Shown here one piece after another: positions 25,425 through 33,790 of a stretch of 64,000 nt of DNA (position 1 is the stretch's first letter; every line of letters starts with the position of its first letter). Source of the stretch: Spirosoma agri (GTDB lineage: Bacteria > Bacteroidota > Bacteroidia > Cytophagales > Spirosomataceae); contig NZ_JAAGNZ010000002.1 of assembly GCF_010747415.1 (NCBI RefSeq), forward strand, positions 434,001 to 498,000, written 5' to 3'. The position numbers and the translations under genes are program-made. The notes beneath the pieces were generated by a model that was given only the letters and a program-made list of their open reading frames with translations, was not told where the DNA came from and searched no databases.

Positions 25425-26654
25425 CTAAAAATTGTTCAGCAGGCTAAGGGGCGTTTCGTTATGCGGTCCCAGACGTTCCTGGTTAAAAATCTCCCGTAAA
25501 ATGCCTGCTTCCTGTTCGTCAAATTCCCGGTCGCGTCGCTTGAACGCTTCGGTCGCTACCTGAATCGCTTTCTCAAGCCGGTAGGTCATGAAACCGTCGA
25601 TGGCTCCACCCCACGAAAACGAGGGAATGTGTTTGGGGGGCAGCCCACTGCCAAACACGTTGACGTTGACCCCGACAACGGTTCCGGTATTGAACATCGT
25701 TCCAATGCCCGCCCGCGTGAAATCGCCCATGAACAACCCACAGAACATGCGTCCCGTATTAACCAGTCTGCGCTCCGCGTAATTGTAAAGCTTGACGTTC
25801 GAGTAGTCGTTTTTCAGGTTCGAGGTGTTCGTGCTGGCCCCCAGATTACACCACTCACCTACTACCGAATCGCCGAGATACCCTTCGTGACCTTTCCCGC
25901 TGTTGGCAAACAAAATGGAGTTCCCGATTTCGCCCCCAACCTTGCAGTAGGGCCCTGCGCTGGTATTTTTGCGCATTTTACTGTTATAATGCACCATCGT
26001 TCCCTCGCCGAACGAACAGGGCCCGATCACAACACTGCCTTCGCTGATGGTCACGTTTTTGCCGATGTAGATGGGACCATCTTCCGCGTTCAGGATAGCG
26101 GCCCGGATGGTAGCCCCTTTTTCGATGAACACGTTTTCGGGCGCGTAGCAGTGCGTGAACTGATCCGTGATCGGCTCCGACTGGCGACCGGCGGTAAGCA
26201 GCGTAAAGTCGGCCTGAATCTGATTGCCGTTGGCAGCCACTATGCTCCAGAGTTGACGAATCGTCGGCACCGGAGCCGTAAATGTTTCCGTATGTTGCGG
26301 TACGTCCACGAGCTGAGCGGCCTCTTCGACGGCATAATCGGTGCGGAGGGCCATCAGCAGTCCGTCGGGCGAAATCAGGCTCTCGCCAATGGACAGCGTA
26401 TTGATCCGATCAACCAGTTCAGGAGTGGGGCACAAAGCTCCGTTGACGTACAGATTGTCGGTGGTTGTTTGCAGCGGATATTTACCTTTAAGATAGATTT
26501 CGGTCAGGAAGGAGGGCGTCGTATTCAGGCGCATCGCCCATTTTTCGGCAATGGTCAGAATACCAACCCGTATCTCGGCGACAGGCCGCGTGAAGGTGAA
26601 AGGCAGCAGCGCCGGACGAATGGTCGGATCATCAAAGACTATTAAATTGAACAT
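25425..26654 (-). CDS. alternative bacterial GlmU-like sugar nucleotidyltransferase/acyltransferase
   Basis: The 409-residue protein belongs to the TIGR03991 group, bifunctional-looking GlmU relatives found in Bacteroidota. The N-terminal half (MFNLIVFDDPTIRPALLPFT, FTRPVAEIRVGILT) is a degenerate nucleotidyltransferase domain, and the C-terminal half is a left-handed beta-helix of hexapeptide repeats (for example IGKNVTISEGSVVIGPCSFG). It is expected to make UDP-GlcNAc or a related nucleotide sugar for the cell envelope. The start at 26654 is the family N terminus; 26666 would add four residues. Confidence 0.82.
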   Translation of the reverse strand: MFNLIVFDDPTIRPALLPFTFTRPVAEIRVGILTIAEKWAMRLNTTPSFLTEIYLKGKYPLQTTTDNLYVNGALCPTPELVDRINTLSIGESLISPDGLLMALRTDYAVEEAAQLVDVPQHTETFTAPVPTIRQLWSIVAANGNQIQADFTLLTAGRQSEPITDQFTHCYAPENVFIEKGATIRAAILNAEDGPIYIGKNVTISEGSVVIGPCSFGEGTMVHYNSKMRKNTSAGPYCKVGGEIGNSILFANSGKGHEGYLGDSVVGEWCNLGASTNTSNLKNDYSNVKLYNYAERRLVNTGRMFCGLFMGDFTRAGIGTMFNTGTVVGVNVNVFGSGLPPKHIPSFSWGGAIDGFMTYRLEKAIQVATEAFKRRDREFDEQEAGILREIFNQERLGPHNETPLSLLNNF

Positions 26655-26792
26655 GCGTAAGAGCAATTATAGGCGCAAATATTCACGCTTAATTTGACAA
26701 AAAAGAACGTAATGACCGGTACATTTTTCGCATTCTGACGCAATGGCCCTTTCGTCTGCCCGAATGGATAGAATGTAGCGGATTGAGCGTTT

Positions 26793-27875
26793 ATGAAAAC
26801 AATGACAGAATTCTCTACGGATTATGGTATAAGAACGATTGCTGGTTTGCAGGATAGCACCGGGTTGTTTCCGTCGTTCCGCAGTAATCCGGCGATTTTC
26901 TATCGTCGTCTGGATACCAATATGTTCTTTACCGCCAGTACGGTCTTTGTGTTGCAGTCGTTGCGTTCGGTTCGTTCGCCTGAAAGCCAGCAATTAATAA
27001 GCCAGATTTCAGAGAACGCCGAACGAGCCTATGCCCGTTTCCAGAATAAAGATGGGTTGGATACCTATAATTTCTGGCCAACACGCCCATCGCGTCATTT
27101 TCCGAACGGCCATATTTTTCGGCATTTCGAGCATTTTCGCATTCCCGACGACATTGACGACACCGCAATGGTGTATCTGACGCAGCGTTCGAACCCGCCC
27201 TCCACCGACCGGTTGAACTGGCTTAAAGCAAAGCTGGCCCAGCACGCCAACGGTAGTCAACGCCACCCGATCAAAAATACGTACCCCGATTATCGTACCC
27301 TTCGTGCTTACTCGACCTGGTTTGGCAAAAATATGGGTATCGATTTTGATGCCTGTGCATTAAGCAACATCCTATACTGCATCTATCAGTTTAAGCTACC
27401 CCGCAACCAGCACGATAGCGACGCTTTGTTGTATCTGCGGTCGGTGGTCGAGTCCGGACGTTATACTGATGAGCCGTTTCGTTGCGCGCCCCATTACGCC
27501 CGAGCCTCATTGATCATCTACCACCTGGCGCGGCTTATGGGTGATTTCATGATTCCCGAACTGGAGCCTATACGCGCACGACTCGTTGCGGATGCTGTTC
27601 ATGAACTAAAAAAAGCCAGCAATCGCATCGAACAAATGATACTGGCCAGCTCGCTGCTGCGCCTGGGCGAAGCGACACCCCGTATCGATACGAACGCCAT
27701 CGAACGAGAGTTCAGTACGTTTACTTTCTTCATCGCCGGGTTACTCACGGCCTACGAACAACCCTGGCTGCGTCGCTTTGCGGATCGACCACTAATGCAG
27801 ATGCAATGGCACTGCGAGGCCCACTGCTGGGCACTCGTAACCGAATACAACGACCTGCTGATCAGTGCTGCATGA
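26793..27875 (+). CDS. unknown protein with a DxDD cyclase-like motif, probable alpha/alpha toroid
   Basis: I do not recognise a named family. The 360-residue protein is helix-rich without signal peptide or membrane span. Residues 119-126 read DDIDDTAM: the D-x-D-D-T-A pattern is the catalytic acid motif of class II terpene cyclases and squalene-hopene cyclases. A second block, GIDFDACALSNILYCIYQF, could be another toroid helix pair. It is much shorter than known class II cyclases (about 500 residues or more), and no prenyl-synthase gene is adjacent, so the motif may be coincidental or the protein a single-domain relative. Function is not assigned. Confidence 0.7.
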   Translation: MKTMTEFSTDYGIRTIAGLQDSTGLFPSFRSNPAIFYRRLDTNMFFTASTVFVLQSLRSVRSPESQQLISQISENAERAYARFQNKDGLDTYNFWPTRPSRHFPNGHIFRHFEHFRIPDDIDDTAMVYLTQRSNPPSTDRLNWLKAKLAQHANGSQRHPIKNTYPDYRTLRAYSTWFGKNMGIDFDACALSNILYCIYQFKLPRNQHDSDALLYLRSVVESGRYTDEPFRCAPHYARASLIIYHLARLMGDFMIPELEPIRARLVADAVHELKKASNRIEQMILASSLLRLGEATPRIDTNAIEREFSTFTFFIAGLLTAYEQPWLRRFADRPLMQMQWHCEAHCWALVTEYNDLLISAA

Positions 27876-27889
27876 GGGCCGTATTGTTC

Positions 27890-28795
27890 TCAGTACGTTT
27901 TGGTCATATCGGCTGGAATGGCCAAAATAAAGTCGGCAAGCTTAGTCCCTTCGACGGTAGGTTTGTCGATATCGGCCATCTCGACAGAGGAAAGCGTTAC
28001 GATCTTAAGGTCAGGCCGTTGCTGGCGCAGATACCAGACAATGCCGTCGAAGTTTTTGGAATGATAGTCGCCGTTTACGTGCAGGAGTGTCTGACCGGCT
28101 TTCAGATTCTGTACAATAAAGTAGGCCATGGTCGCATCTTTGATGGCCTGAGCGCGCGCAAAATTAGCGGCTGGGCTACTGGCTTTGGTATCGGTGGTTG
28201 TCGTTTGCGTTGACGGGTTGCTGCCGCCGTGCGACTCCATCATATCGAGCATGGCTTTGTAGCCGGGTAAGGTAAGGTCCACCGTAAGCGGTAGCGGAGC
28301 CATTTGCTTCTTGGCTTCTGCCGGAAGCGTGTCCAGCGCGGCCAGTCCTTTGCGGGCAACCAGCGTGGCATATTTACGCGGCACATTGGTGGCAATGAAC
28401 GGAATTTTCTGCTCGCGGGCGAAGTTGACAATGGGGCTGTAATCGGTGTCGAAGTTAGGCCATAACCGGGCCTGCGCAGCCAGTTCTTTGCTGGTCGTTC
28501 GTCCCTGCACGAAGTCGTTGAGCGCCGTTTGGTTATCGGCCTCGAACATCTCAGCTCCCAGTACCAGCGCGCCATTTTTGGCTGATTGTAAATCTTTCGT
28601 CAACTGAAGTTCAAGCCAGTGGCAGATGGGGTTATTGTGCAGCTCACCGAACAATACAACATCGGCATCGGTCGCCTGACGGACGAGCTTTGCGTAGGTT
28701 TTGGTTTTCAGGTCGGGGCCGTAAAGGCGATAAGCGGGCTTGTCGGGTCGGAAGGCGACAGCAAACAGGCAGAGCAGAAGCAGGACAGTGCGCAT
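27890..28795 (-). CDS. ChaN-like protein, exported
   Basis: The 301-residue protein has a short signal peptide (MRTVLLLLCLFAVAF) and the family motif VVLFGELHNNPICHWLELQL, with the GExH signature of the ChaN/TIKI/EreA fold. ChaN of Campylobacter is a heme-binding lipoprotein; related proteins are metal-dependent hydrolases. No lipobox cysteine is obvious here, so it is more likely periplasmic than lipid-anchored. A Ser/Thr-rich linker with NPSTQTTTTDT lies around residue 195. It is convergent with the DxDD protein. Confidence 0.8.
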   Translation of the reverse strand: MRTVLLLLCLFAVAFRPDKPAYRLYGPDLKTKTYAKLVRQATDADVVLFGELHNNPICHWLELQLTKDLQSAKNGALVLGAEMFEADNQTALNDFVQGRTTSKELAAQARLWPNFDTDYSPIVNFAREQKIPFIATNVPRKYATLVARKGLAALDTLPAEAKKQMAPLPLTVDLTLPGYKAMLDMMESHGGSNPSTQTTTTDTKASSPAANFARAQAIKDATMAYFIVQNLKAGQTLLHVNGDYHSKNFDGIVWYLRQQRPDLKIVTLSSVEMADIDKPTVEGTKLADFILAIPADMTKTY

Positions 28796-28941
28796 CTTGA
28801 CGAGAGGCTGTATATCAGAAAAAACGTATATATTGAACGATCAATGCCTGGTTGGCGGTCGTAATTTACGCCCAGTGCTTTTCTGTAGCTAATCAAGTTC
28901 GTAATTAGTTGCCTATTGCCCATCAACGTTCGCGCGTAGCC

Positions 28942-30351
28942 ATGACACGTCTAGAAACCCTTCGTCAGTTTTCACTTTTCGATCTTGTGCCCGACGAGCA
29001 GGTGCAGTGGCTCATTGATCAGTCCGAAGAAATAAGTCTGCCCGGAGAGCATACGATCTTGCATGCGGGGGATTTTGTAGAGTACATGATGCTGCTCCTG
29101 GAGGGGCGGATTCGTGTCGATACGGGCACATCCGGGTCGGGTGAGGAAATTCTGATCTACGAACCGAAGTCGGTGCTGGGGGTACTGCCTTATTCCCGCA
29201 TTCAGACCATCCGAAACCGAATCATTACCGACAAACCATCACGCATACTCCGGCTTCATCGCGACAAACTGCGTGAACTGGCCCAGACCCAGTATGAACT
29301 GACCGAAGCTCTTGTTCATCAGATGACGACGCGGGTCCGGGATTTTACGAAACTGGCGCAGCAGACCGATAAACTGGCGTCGCTTGGTCGCCTGTCGGCG
29401 GGGCTGGCTCACGAGCTGAACAACCCCGTGTCAGCCGTTGTGCGCTCAGTCGATACGCTGAGTACTCATTTGCGGGCCACGCCCGAATCGTTCAAGACCG
29501 TGATGAGCCTCGATCTGGCCAACGACCAGGTCGATTGTGTGCAGGAAGTGTTTTTTAAGAAAATGGACCAGCAGACAGCCGGCGAAACGCGTCCGCTCAC
29601 ACTACTCGAACGCACCAGTTTGGAAGATGATCTGACCGACTGGCTGGACGATCACGCGATTGATGACAGCATGGATCTGGCCGGTCCACTGGTGGATTAC
29701 GGCTTTACGGTCGATGATCTGGATTGGCTGCTGGAGAAAATCGGTGACGAGAACCTGGCAGGGGTTACCAACTGGATCGTCAATAATCTGGTGACCGAGA
29801 AACTGGTTTCGGACATCAGCGAGGCTTCTAAACGGATATCAACGCTGATCGGCTCTATCAAAAATTATACCCACATGGATCGGGGCGGTGGTAAAGAACA
29901 GGTACTGCTCGCCGAAGGTATTCGTAGCACCATTACGCTGCTGAACCACAAAATCAAAAGCAAACACATTGATCTGTCGATTCTTATCCCGGACGATCTG
30001 CCGGTCGTTTGCGGCTGGCCGGGCGAGCTGAATCAGGTCTGGACAAATTTGATCGACAACGCCATCGACGCGCTGCCCGATGGGGGTAAAATCGAAATCA
30101 GCAGTCAACCCGACCGGCGATCTGATGGGTCGGAGTTCGTTCTGACCACCATTACCGACAACGGCACGGGTATTCCGGAAGACATTCAGGATAAAATATT
30201 CGAGCCGTTTTTTACGACCAAGGAAATAGGCAAAGGAACCGGCCTTGGCCTCGACATTGTAAAGGGTATCGTTGACCACCACAATGGCTCGATCAAGCTG
30301 AAATCGGTGCCGGGCCATACAGCGTTCAGCATTTGTTTGCCAACTCAATAA
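28942..30351 (+). CDS. histidine kinase with N-terminal cyclic-nucleotide-binding domain
   Basis: Residues 1-120 form a CRP-like cNMP-binding fold (ISLPGEHTILHAGDFVEYMM, LLLEGRIRV), and the kinase follows: phospho-acceptor His157 in LSAGLAHELNNPVSAV, then NQVWTNLIDNAIDALPDGG, DNGTGIPEDIQDKIFEPFF and GKGTGLGLDIV. There is no membrane segment, so it is a cytoplasmic sensor. The start at 28942 avoids an upstream extension from 28909 that looks non-coding. The next gene is a response regulator fused to a TrxR-like flavoprotein, its probable partner. Confidence 0.9.
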   Translation: MTRLETLRQFSLFDLVPDEQVQWLIDQSEEISLPGEHTILHAGDFVEYMMLLLEGRIRVDTGTSGSGEEILIYEPKSVLGVLPYSRIQTIRNRIITDKPSRILRLHRDKLRELAQTQYELTEALVHQMTTRVRDFTKLAQQTDKLASLGRLSAGLAHELNNPVSAVVRSVDTLSTHLRATPESFKTVMSLDLANDQVDCVQEVFFKKMDQQTAGETRPLTLLERTSLEDDLTDWLDDHAIDDSMDLAGPLVDYGFTVDDLDWLLEKIGDENLAGVTNWIVNNLVTEKLVSDISEASKRISTLIGSIKNYTHMDRGGGKEQVLLAEGIRSTITLLNHKIKSKHIDLSILIPDDLPVVCGWPGELNQVWTNLIDNAIDALPDGGKIEISSQPDRRSDGSEFVLTTITDNGTGIPEDIQDKIFEPFFTTKEIGKGTGLGLDIVKGIVDHHNGSIKLKSVPGHTAFSICLPTQ

Positions 30352-30365
30352 CTATCCAATGAGAA

Positions 30366-30439
30366 GACTACTCGCTGACCGTTGATTCATAGCCGTATCT
30401 CAGAGGTACGGCGTATGAATCAACGGTCAGCGAGTAGTC
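30366..30439. repeat. inverted repeat between kinase and response-regulator genes
   Basis: Perfect 25-base arms (30366-30390 and 30415-30439) surround a smaller stem with one mismatch (30392-30401 and 30403-30412). Lying inside a likely operon, it may attenuate the downstream gene. Confidence 0.85.
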
Positions 30440-30463
30440 CCAAGCTTTCCCTCTTTTATCTCC

Positions 30464-32125
30464 ATGAAGCTACCGATCATTTTTTCTATCGACGACGACC
30501 AGCAGGTGTTGAAAGCCATTCAGCATGATCTGCGGCAGCAATACCGTAAAAAATACCGCATTCTGTGTACCAGTTCGGCGCAGGAGGCTCTTGATTCGTT
30601 ACCCGAGCTAAAGAAAAAAGGGGAGGAGGTGGCCCTGTTTCTCTCCGATCAGCGAATGCCCGCCATGAGTGGCGTCGAATTTCTGTCGCAGGCCCGTAAA
30701 CTATTTCCCAACGCGAAACGGGCGCTGCTGACGGCGTATTCGGACATCGATGCGGCCATTCGCGCGATCAACGAGGTGCAACTGGATTATTACATTGCCA
30801 AACCCTGGGACCCGCCCGAAGAAAAATTATATCCCGTACTCGACGACCTGCTCAGTGACTGGCAGTCGGACTACCGGCCCTCATACGGCGGCTTGAAACT
30901 GGTTGGTTATCAGTTTTCGCCCCGCTCGCATGACCTGAAAGATTTCCTGGCGGGCAATCTGTTCCCGTACCAGTGGCTTGATATCGAAGGTGATCCGCAG
31001 GCGCAGGCATTGCTCGATCTGCACGGCATCGATCGCAGTAATCTGCCTGCTATTGTGTTTGAAGACGGAACGACCCTAACGCAGCCCACCATCGGTGATC
31101 TGGGCGAAAAGCTGGGTTTGCAGCCTAAAGCAACGCAGAGTCTGTATGATCTGGCCATTATCGGCGCGGGGCCTGCCGGACTGGCGGCTGCGGTGTACGG
31201 TGGTTCGGAAGGGTTGAAAACGATTCTGGTCGACAAACGGGCCCCCGGCGGACAGGCAGGTACGAGCTCGCGGATTGAAAACTACCTGGGCTTTCCCAAT
31301 GGCCTCAGCGGTGCTGATCTGACACGCCGGGCCATTACGCAGGCGCAGCGGTTCGGTGTTGAGTTTCTGGCTCCGCAGGAAGTTGTTTCCATCAGACCAC
31401 AGGGTTTGTACAAGCACATCAGAATGGCCGACGGCAGCGAGATCGTGACGCGGGCCATTGTGCTGAGCACAGGTGTATCGTACCACAAACTGGAAAACGA
31501 AAGTCTCGACAAATTTACGAGTGCGGGCGTTTACTATGGAGCGGCCACAACCGAAGCCTACGCGTTCAAAGGTAAACCGGTCTACATTGTTGGGGGCGGT
31601 AATTCAGCGGGGCAGGGAGCCATGTATCTGTCGAGAACGGCATCGGAGGTGTTCATCTGCGTACGTCGTCCAGACCTGACTGAAACCATGTCGCAGTACC
31701 TGGTCGACCAGATTGAACAGACACCGAACATCAAGGTGTTGGGCTGTACGGAAGTCGTTGAGGGACTAGGTAAGGAACGGCTGGAATGCCTGGTACTGGA
31801 AAACATGGACACGCACGAACGCCAAACCGTGAATGCCGCCGGGCTATTCATATTCATCGGGACAAAGCCACTGACCGACTGGATCGAAATGGATATTCTC
31901 AAAGATCCGAAAGGGTTTATTGCGACGGGTCGCGATCTGGCCAAATACGCCGATTTTAAGAAAGTCTGGAATCACGATCGAGAGCCATACCTGCTCGAAA
32001 CATGCAGCGCGGGTATTTTCGCAGCGGGCGACGTACGAGCTGGCGCGATGAACCGCGTAGCCTCAGCCGTGGGCGAAGGCGCGATGGCGGTCAGCTTCGT
32101 TCACAAATACCTGGCCGATAACTAA
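30464..32125 (+). CDS. response regulator fused to thioredoxin-reductase-like flavoprotein
   Basis: Domains in order: a receiver domain (acidic pocket Asp10-Asp12, phospho-acceptor Asp62 in LSDQRMPAMSG, Lys113), a short thioredoxin/glutaredoxin-like region (about 145-215) without cysteines at the active-site position (SPRSHD), and a flavoprotein module with FAD motif GAGPAG at 235-240 and NAD(P) motif GGGNSA at 377-382. The redox CxxC of thioredoxin reductases is missing: the aligned segment is GVYYGAATTEA (355-365). It therefore cannot work as a standard thioredoxin reductase and may signal or act on small molecules. The family is known by the fused name. It is partner to the upstream kinase. 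Confidence 0.9.
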   Translation: MKLPIIFSIDDDQQVLKAIQHDLRQQYRKKYRILCTSSAQEALDSLPELKKKGEEVALFLSDQRMPAMSGVEFLSQARKLFPNAKRALLTAYSDIDAAIRAINEVQLDYYIAKPWDPPEEKLYPVLDDLLSDWQSDYRPSYGGLKLVGYQFSPRSHDLKDFLAGNLFPYQWLDIEGDPQAQALLDLHGIDRSNLPAIVFEDGTTLTQPTIGDLGEKLGLQPKATQSLYDLAIIGAGPAGLAAAVYGGSEGLKTILVDKRAPGGQAGTSSRIENYLGFPNGLSGADLTRRAITQAQRFGVEFLAPQEVVSIRPQGLYKHIRMADGSEIVTRAIVLSTGVSYHKLENESLDKFTSAGVYYGAATTEAYAFKGKPVYIVGGGNSAGQGAMYLSRTASEVFICVRRPDLTETMSQYLVDQIEQTPNIKVLGCTEVVEGLGKERLECLVLENMDTHERQTVNAAGLFIFIGTKPLTDWIEMDILKDPKGFIATGRDLAKYADFKKVWNHDREPYLLETCSAGIFAAGDVRAGAMNRVASAVGEGAMAVSFVHKYLADN

Positions 32126-32127
32126 AT

Positions 32128-32204
32128 AGTCTTTTTTGCAAAGGGTGTTTCATATGCCGTATCTTCAAGATACGGCATATGAAACACCCTTTGCAAAAAA
32201 GACT
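32128..32204. repeat. long perfect inverted repeat (38-bp arms, 1-bp loop)
   Basis: Arms 32128-32165 and 32167-32204 are exact complements separated by one C. It begins three bases after the stop codon of the fused regulator gene and contains A/T runs at its outer ends (ttttttgc and gcaaaaaa), which would let it terminate transcription. Confidence 0.9.
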
Positions 32205-32259
32205 CTACGTATAGCACCTTCCTCTATTAACAGATAGACAAGTCTTTTCTCCGAATCGT

Positions 32260-32532
32260 ATGGCTCAACAAACAACCTGCGGGCACTTGGCTGCGCTGAC
32301 CGAGATCAAAACCACCGATGAGTACGTGTGTGAAGAATGCATCAAAACCGGTAGTTCGTGGGTGCATTTGCGTACCTGCCAGACCTGCGGCAAAACGCAC
32401 TGCTGCGACTCGTCACCTAACAAACACGCGACCAAGCACTTTCACCACAGTGCTCATCCCGTTGTGTCTTCAGCTGAACCCGGCGAGCGATGGGTCTGGT
32501 GTTACGTTGACGAACAAATGGCAGGATACTAA
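32260..32532 (+). CDS. UBP-type zinc finger protein
   Basis: A 90-residue protein made almost wholly of a zf-UBP-like domain. Cysteines and histidines are spaced as Cys-Gly-His near the N terminus, CEECI, CQTCGKTHCCDSS, and the HxxxHFHHSAHP block. In eukaryotes the fold binds the C terminus of ubiquitin; in bacteria its ligand is unknown. Stand-alone copies are recurrently found next to receiver/TrxR fusions like the preceding gene, which supports a shared pathway. No signal peptide. Confidence 0.85.
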   Translation: MAQQTTCGHLAALTEIKTTDEYVCEECIKTGSSWVHLRTCQTCGKTHCCDSSPNKHATKHFHHSAHPVVSSAEPGERWVWCYVDEQMAGY

Positions 32533-32608
32533 ACAAGGTGCATGGTTTATGGTTAGTAATTTGTAATTGTCTATAGACTTCATCACACTACTAATCATAA
32601 ACCAGTAA

Positions 32609-33790
32609 ATGATTGCTGAACAAACGCTTACTGCGCAATACGTCCAGGTTCGAATGCACTCCGAAGCCATTTGCCGGGGGCTGGAAACGGAGGATTACGT
32701 TGTGCAACCCATTGCCGATGTCAGTCCTCCTAAATGGCACATGGGCCACACGACATGGTTCTGGGAGACGTTTGTCCTGATTCCCAATGCGCCCGGCTAT
32801 CGTCTTTTTCACGACGATTTCAGCTACGTTTTCAACAGCTATTACGAAACCGTTGGCAAGCGCGTTCTGCGTACCGATCGGGGTAACATGAGTCGGCCGA
32901 CCGTTGCGGGCGTCTATGCGTATCGTGCTTACGTGGACGAGCACATGGGCCGGTTTCTGGATACGGCCGATCTATCCCCCGACCTTTACGCACTCATCCT
33001 GCTTGGTCTGAACCACGAGCAGCAGCACCAGGAACTCCTTATCACGGACATCAAGTATATTCTGGGCCATAATCCATTGCTTCCGGCTATTGAGATGCCA
33101 CTTACTCGTTTCGAGGAAGGGCGTAATGATGAGGCAAAAGACATAATCCTTTCCGAAGGCATCTACACCATCGGTTATCAGGATACCGGCCAGGAAGGTG
33201 GCTCGTTCTGCTTCGATAATGAGCTGGATCGACACAACGTTTATCTGAACAAAACTACGTTAACAGGTAGTTTGACCACCAATGGCGAATACCTGGAATT
33301 TATGGAAGCGGGGGGCTACCAGAATTTCAGGTATTGGTTTGCCGACGGCTGGGCCTGGGTTAATGCCAACGGTATTTTGGCTCCGTTGTATTGGCACAAA
33401 ATTGACGGAGTATGGTGGAATTATACCTTCGATGGGTTGGTGCCTGTCGATATAAACGAGCCAGTCTGTCACGTTAGCCAGTACGAAGCCGATGCGTATG
33501 CCCGTTGGAAAGGTCAGCGCTTACCGACTGAATTTGAATGGGAAGCCGCAGCCAGTGAGCTGAACTGGGGGACTCGCTGGGAGTGGACTAATTCGGCCTA
33601 TCTGCCTTATCCCGGTTTCTCAACCGCCGAAGGAGCCGTAGGCGAATACAATGGTAAGTTTATGAGTGGGCAGATTGTGCTGCGTGGTGCTTCGGTGGCT
33701 ACACCCGACGGGCATTCGCGACCAACGTACCGCAATTTTTTTCAACCTGACAAACGATGGCAGTTCACGGGAATACGCTTGGCGAAGTAA
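32609..33790 (+). CDS. egtB: ergothioneine biosynthesis sulfoxide synthase EgtB
   Basis: EgtB is an iron enzyme that oxidatively couples a thiol donor to hercynine. The 393-residue protein has a DinB-like N-terminal half with the iron ligands His47 (HMGHTTWFWE) and His136/His140 (NHEQQHQELL), and a C-terminal FGE-sulfatase-like half with EFEWEAAASELNWGTRWEWT and GHSRPTYRNFF. All three iron-binding histidines are present. Neither egtA nor egtC is adjacent, which fits the variant that may use cysteine instead of gamma-glutamylcysteine. Its last bases overlap egtD, so the pair is one operon. Confidence 0.92.
   Translation: MIAEQTLTAQYVQVRMHSEAICRGLETEDYVVQPIADVSPPKWHMGHTTWFWETFVLIPNAPGYRLFHDDFSYVFNSYYETVGKRVLRTDRGNMSRPTVAGVYAYRAYVDEHMGRFLDTADLSPDLYALILLGLNHEQQHQELLITDIKYILGHNPLLPAIEMPLTRFEEGRNDEAKDIILSEGIYTIGYQDTGQEGGSFCFDNELDRHNVYLNKTTLTGSLTTNGEYLEFMEAGGYQNFRYWFADGWAWVNANGILAPLYWHKIDGVWWNYTFDGLVPVDINEPVCHVSQYEADAYARWKGQRLPTEFEWEAAASELNWGTRWEWTNSAYLPYPGFSTAEGAVGEYNGKFMSGQIVLRGASVATPDGHSRPTYRNFFQPDKRWQFTGIRLAK

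Noticed and set aside
25629..26645. A 338-codon open frame on the plus strand opposite the GlmU-like gene
   Set aside because: It lies wholly antisense to a well-supported gene, has no recognisable domain and reflects codon-position bias of the opposite strand.
26793..27875. Calling the DxDD protein a terpene cyclase
   Set aside because: Only one motif supports it and the length is far below the known enzymes; it is reported as a lead, not as an annotation.
30464..32125. Naming the fusion protein a working thioredoxin reductase
   Set aside because: The redox-active CxxC is absent, so that activity is not supported.
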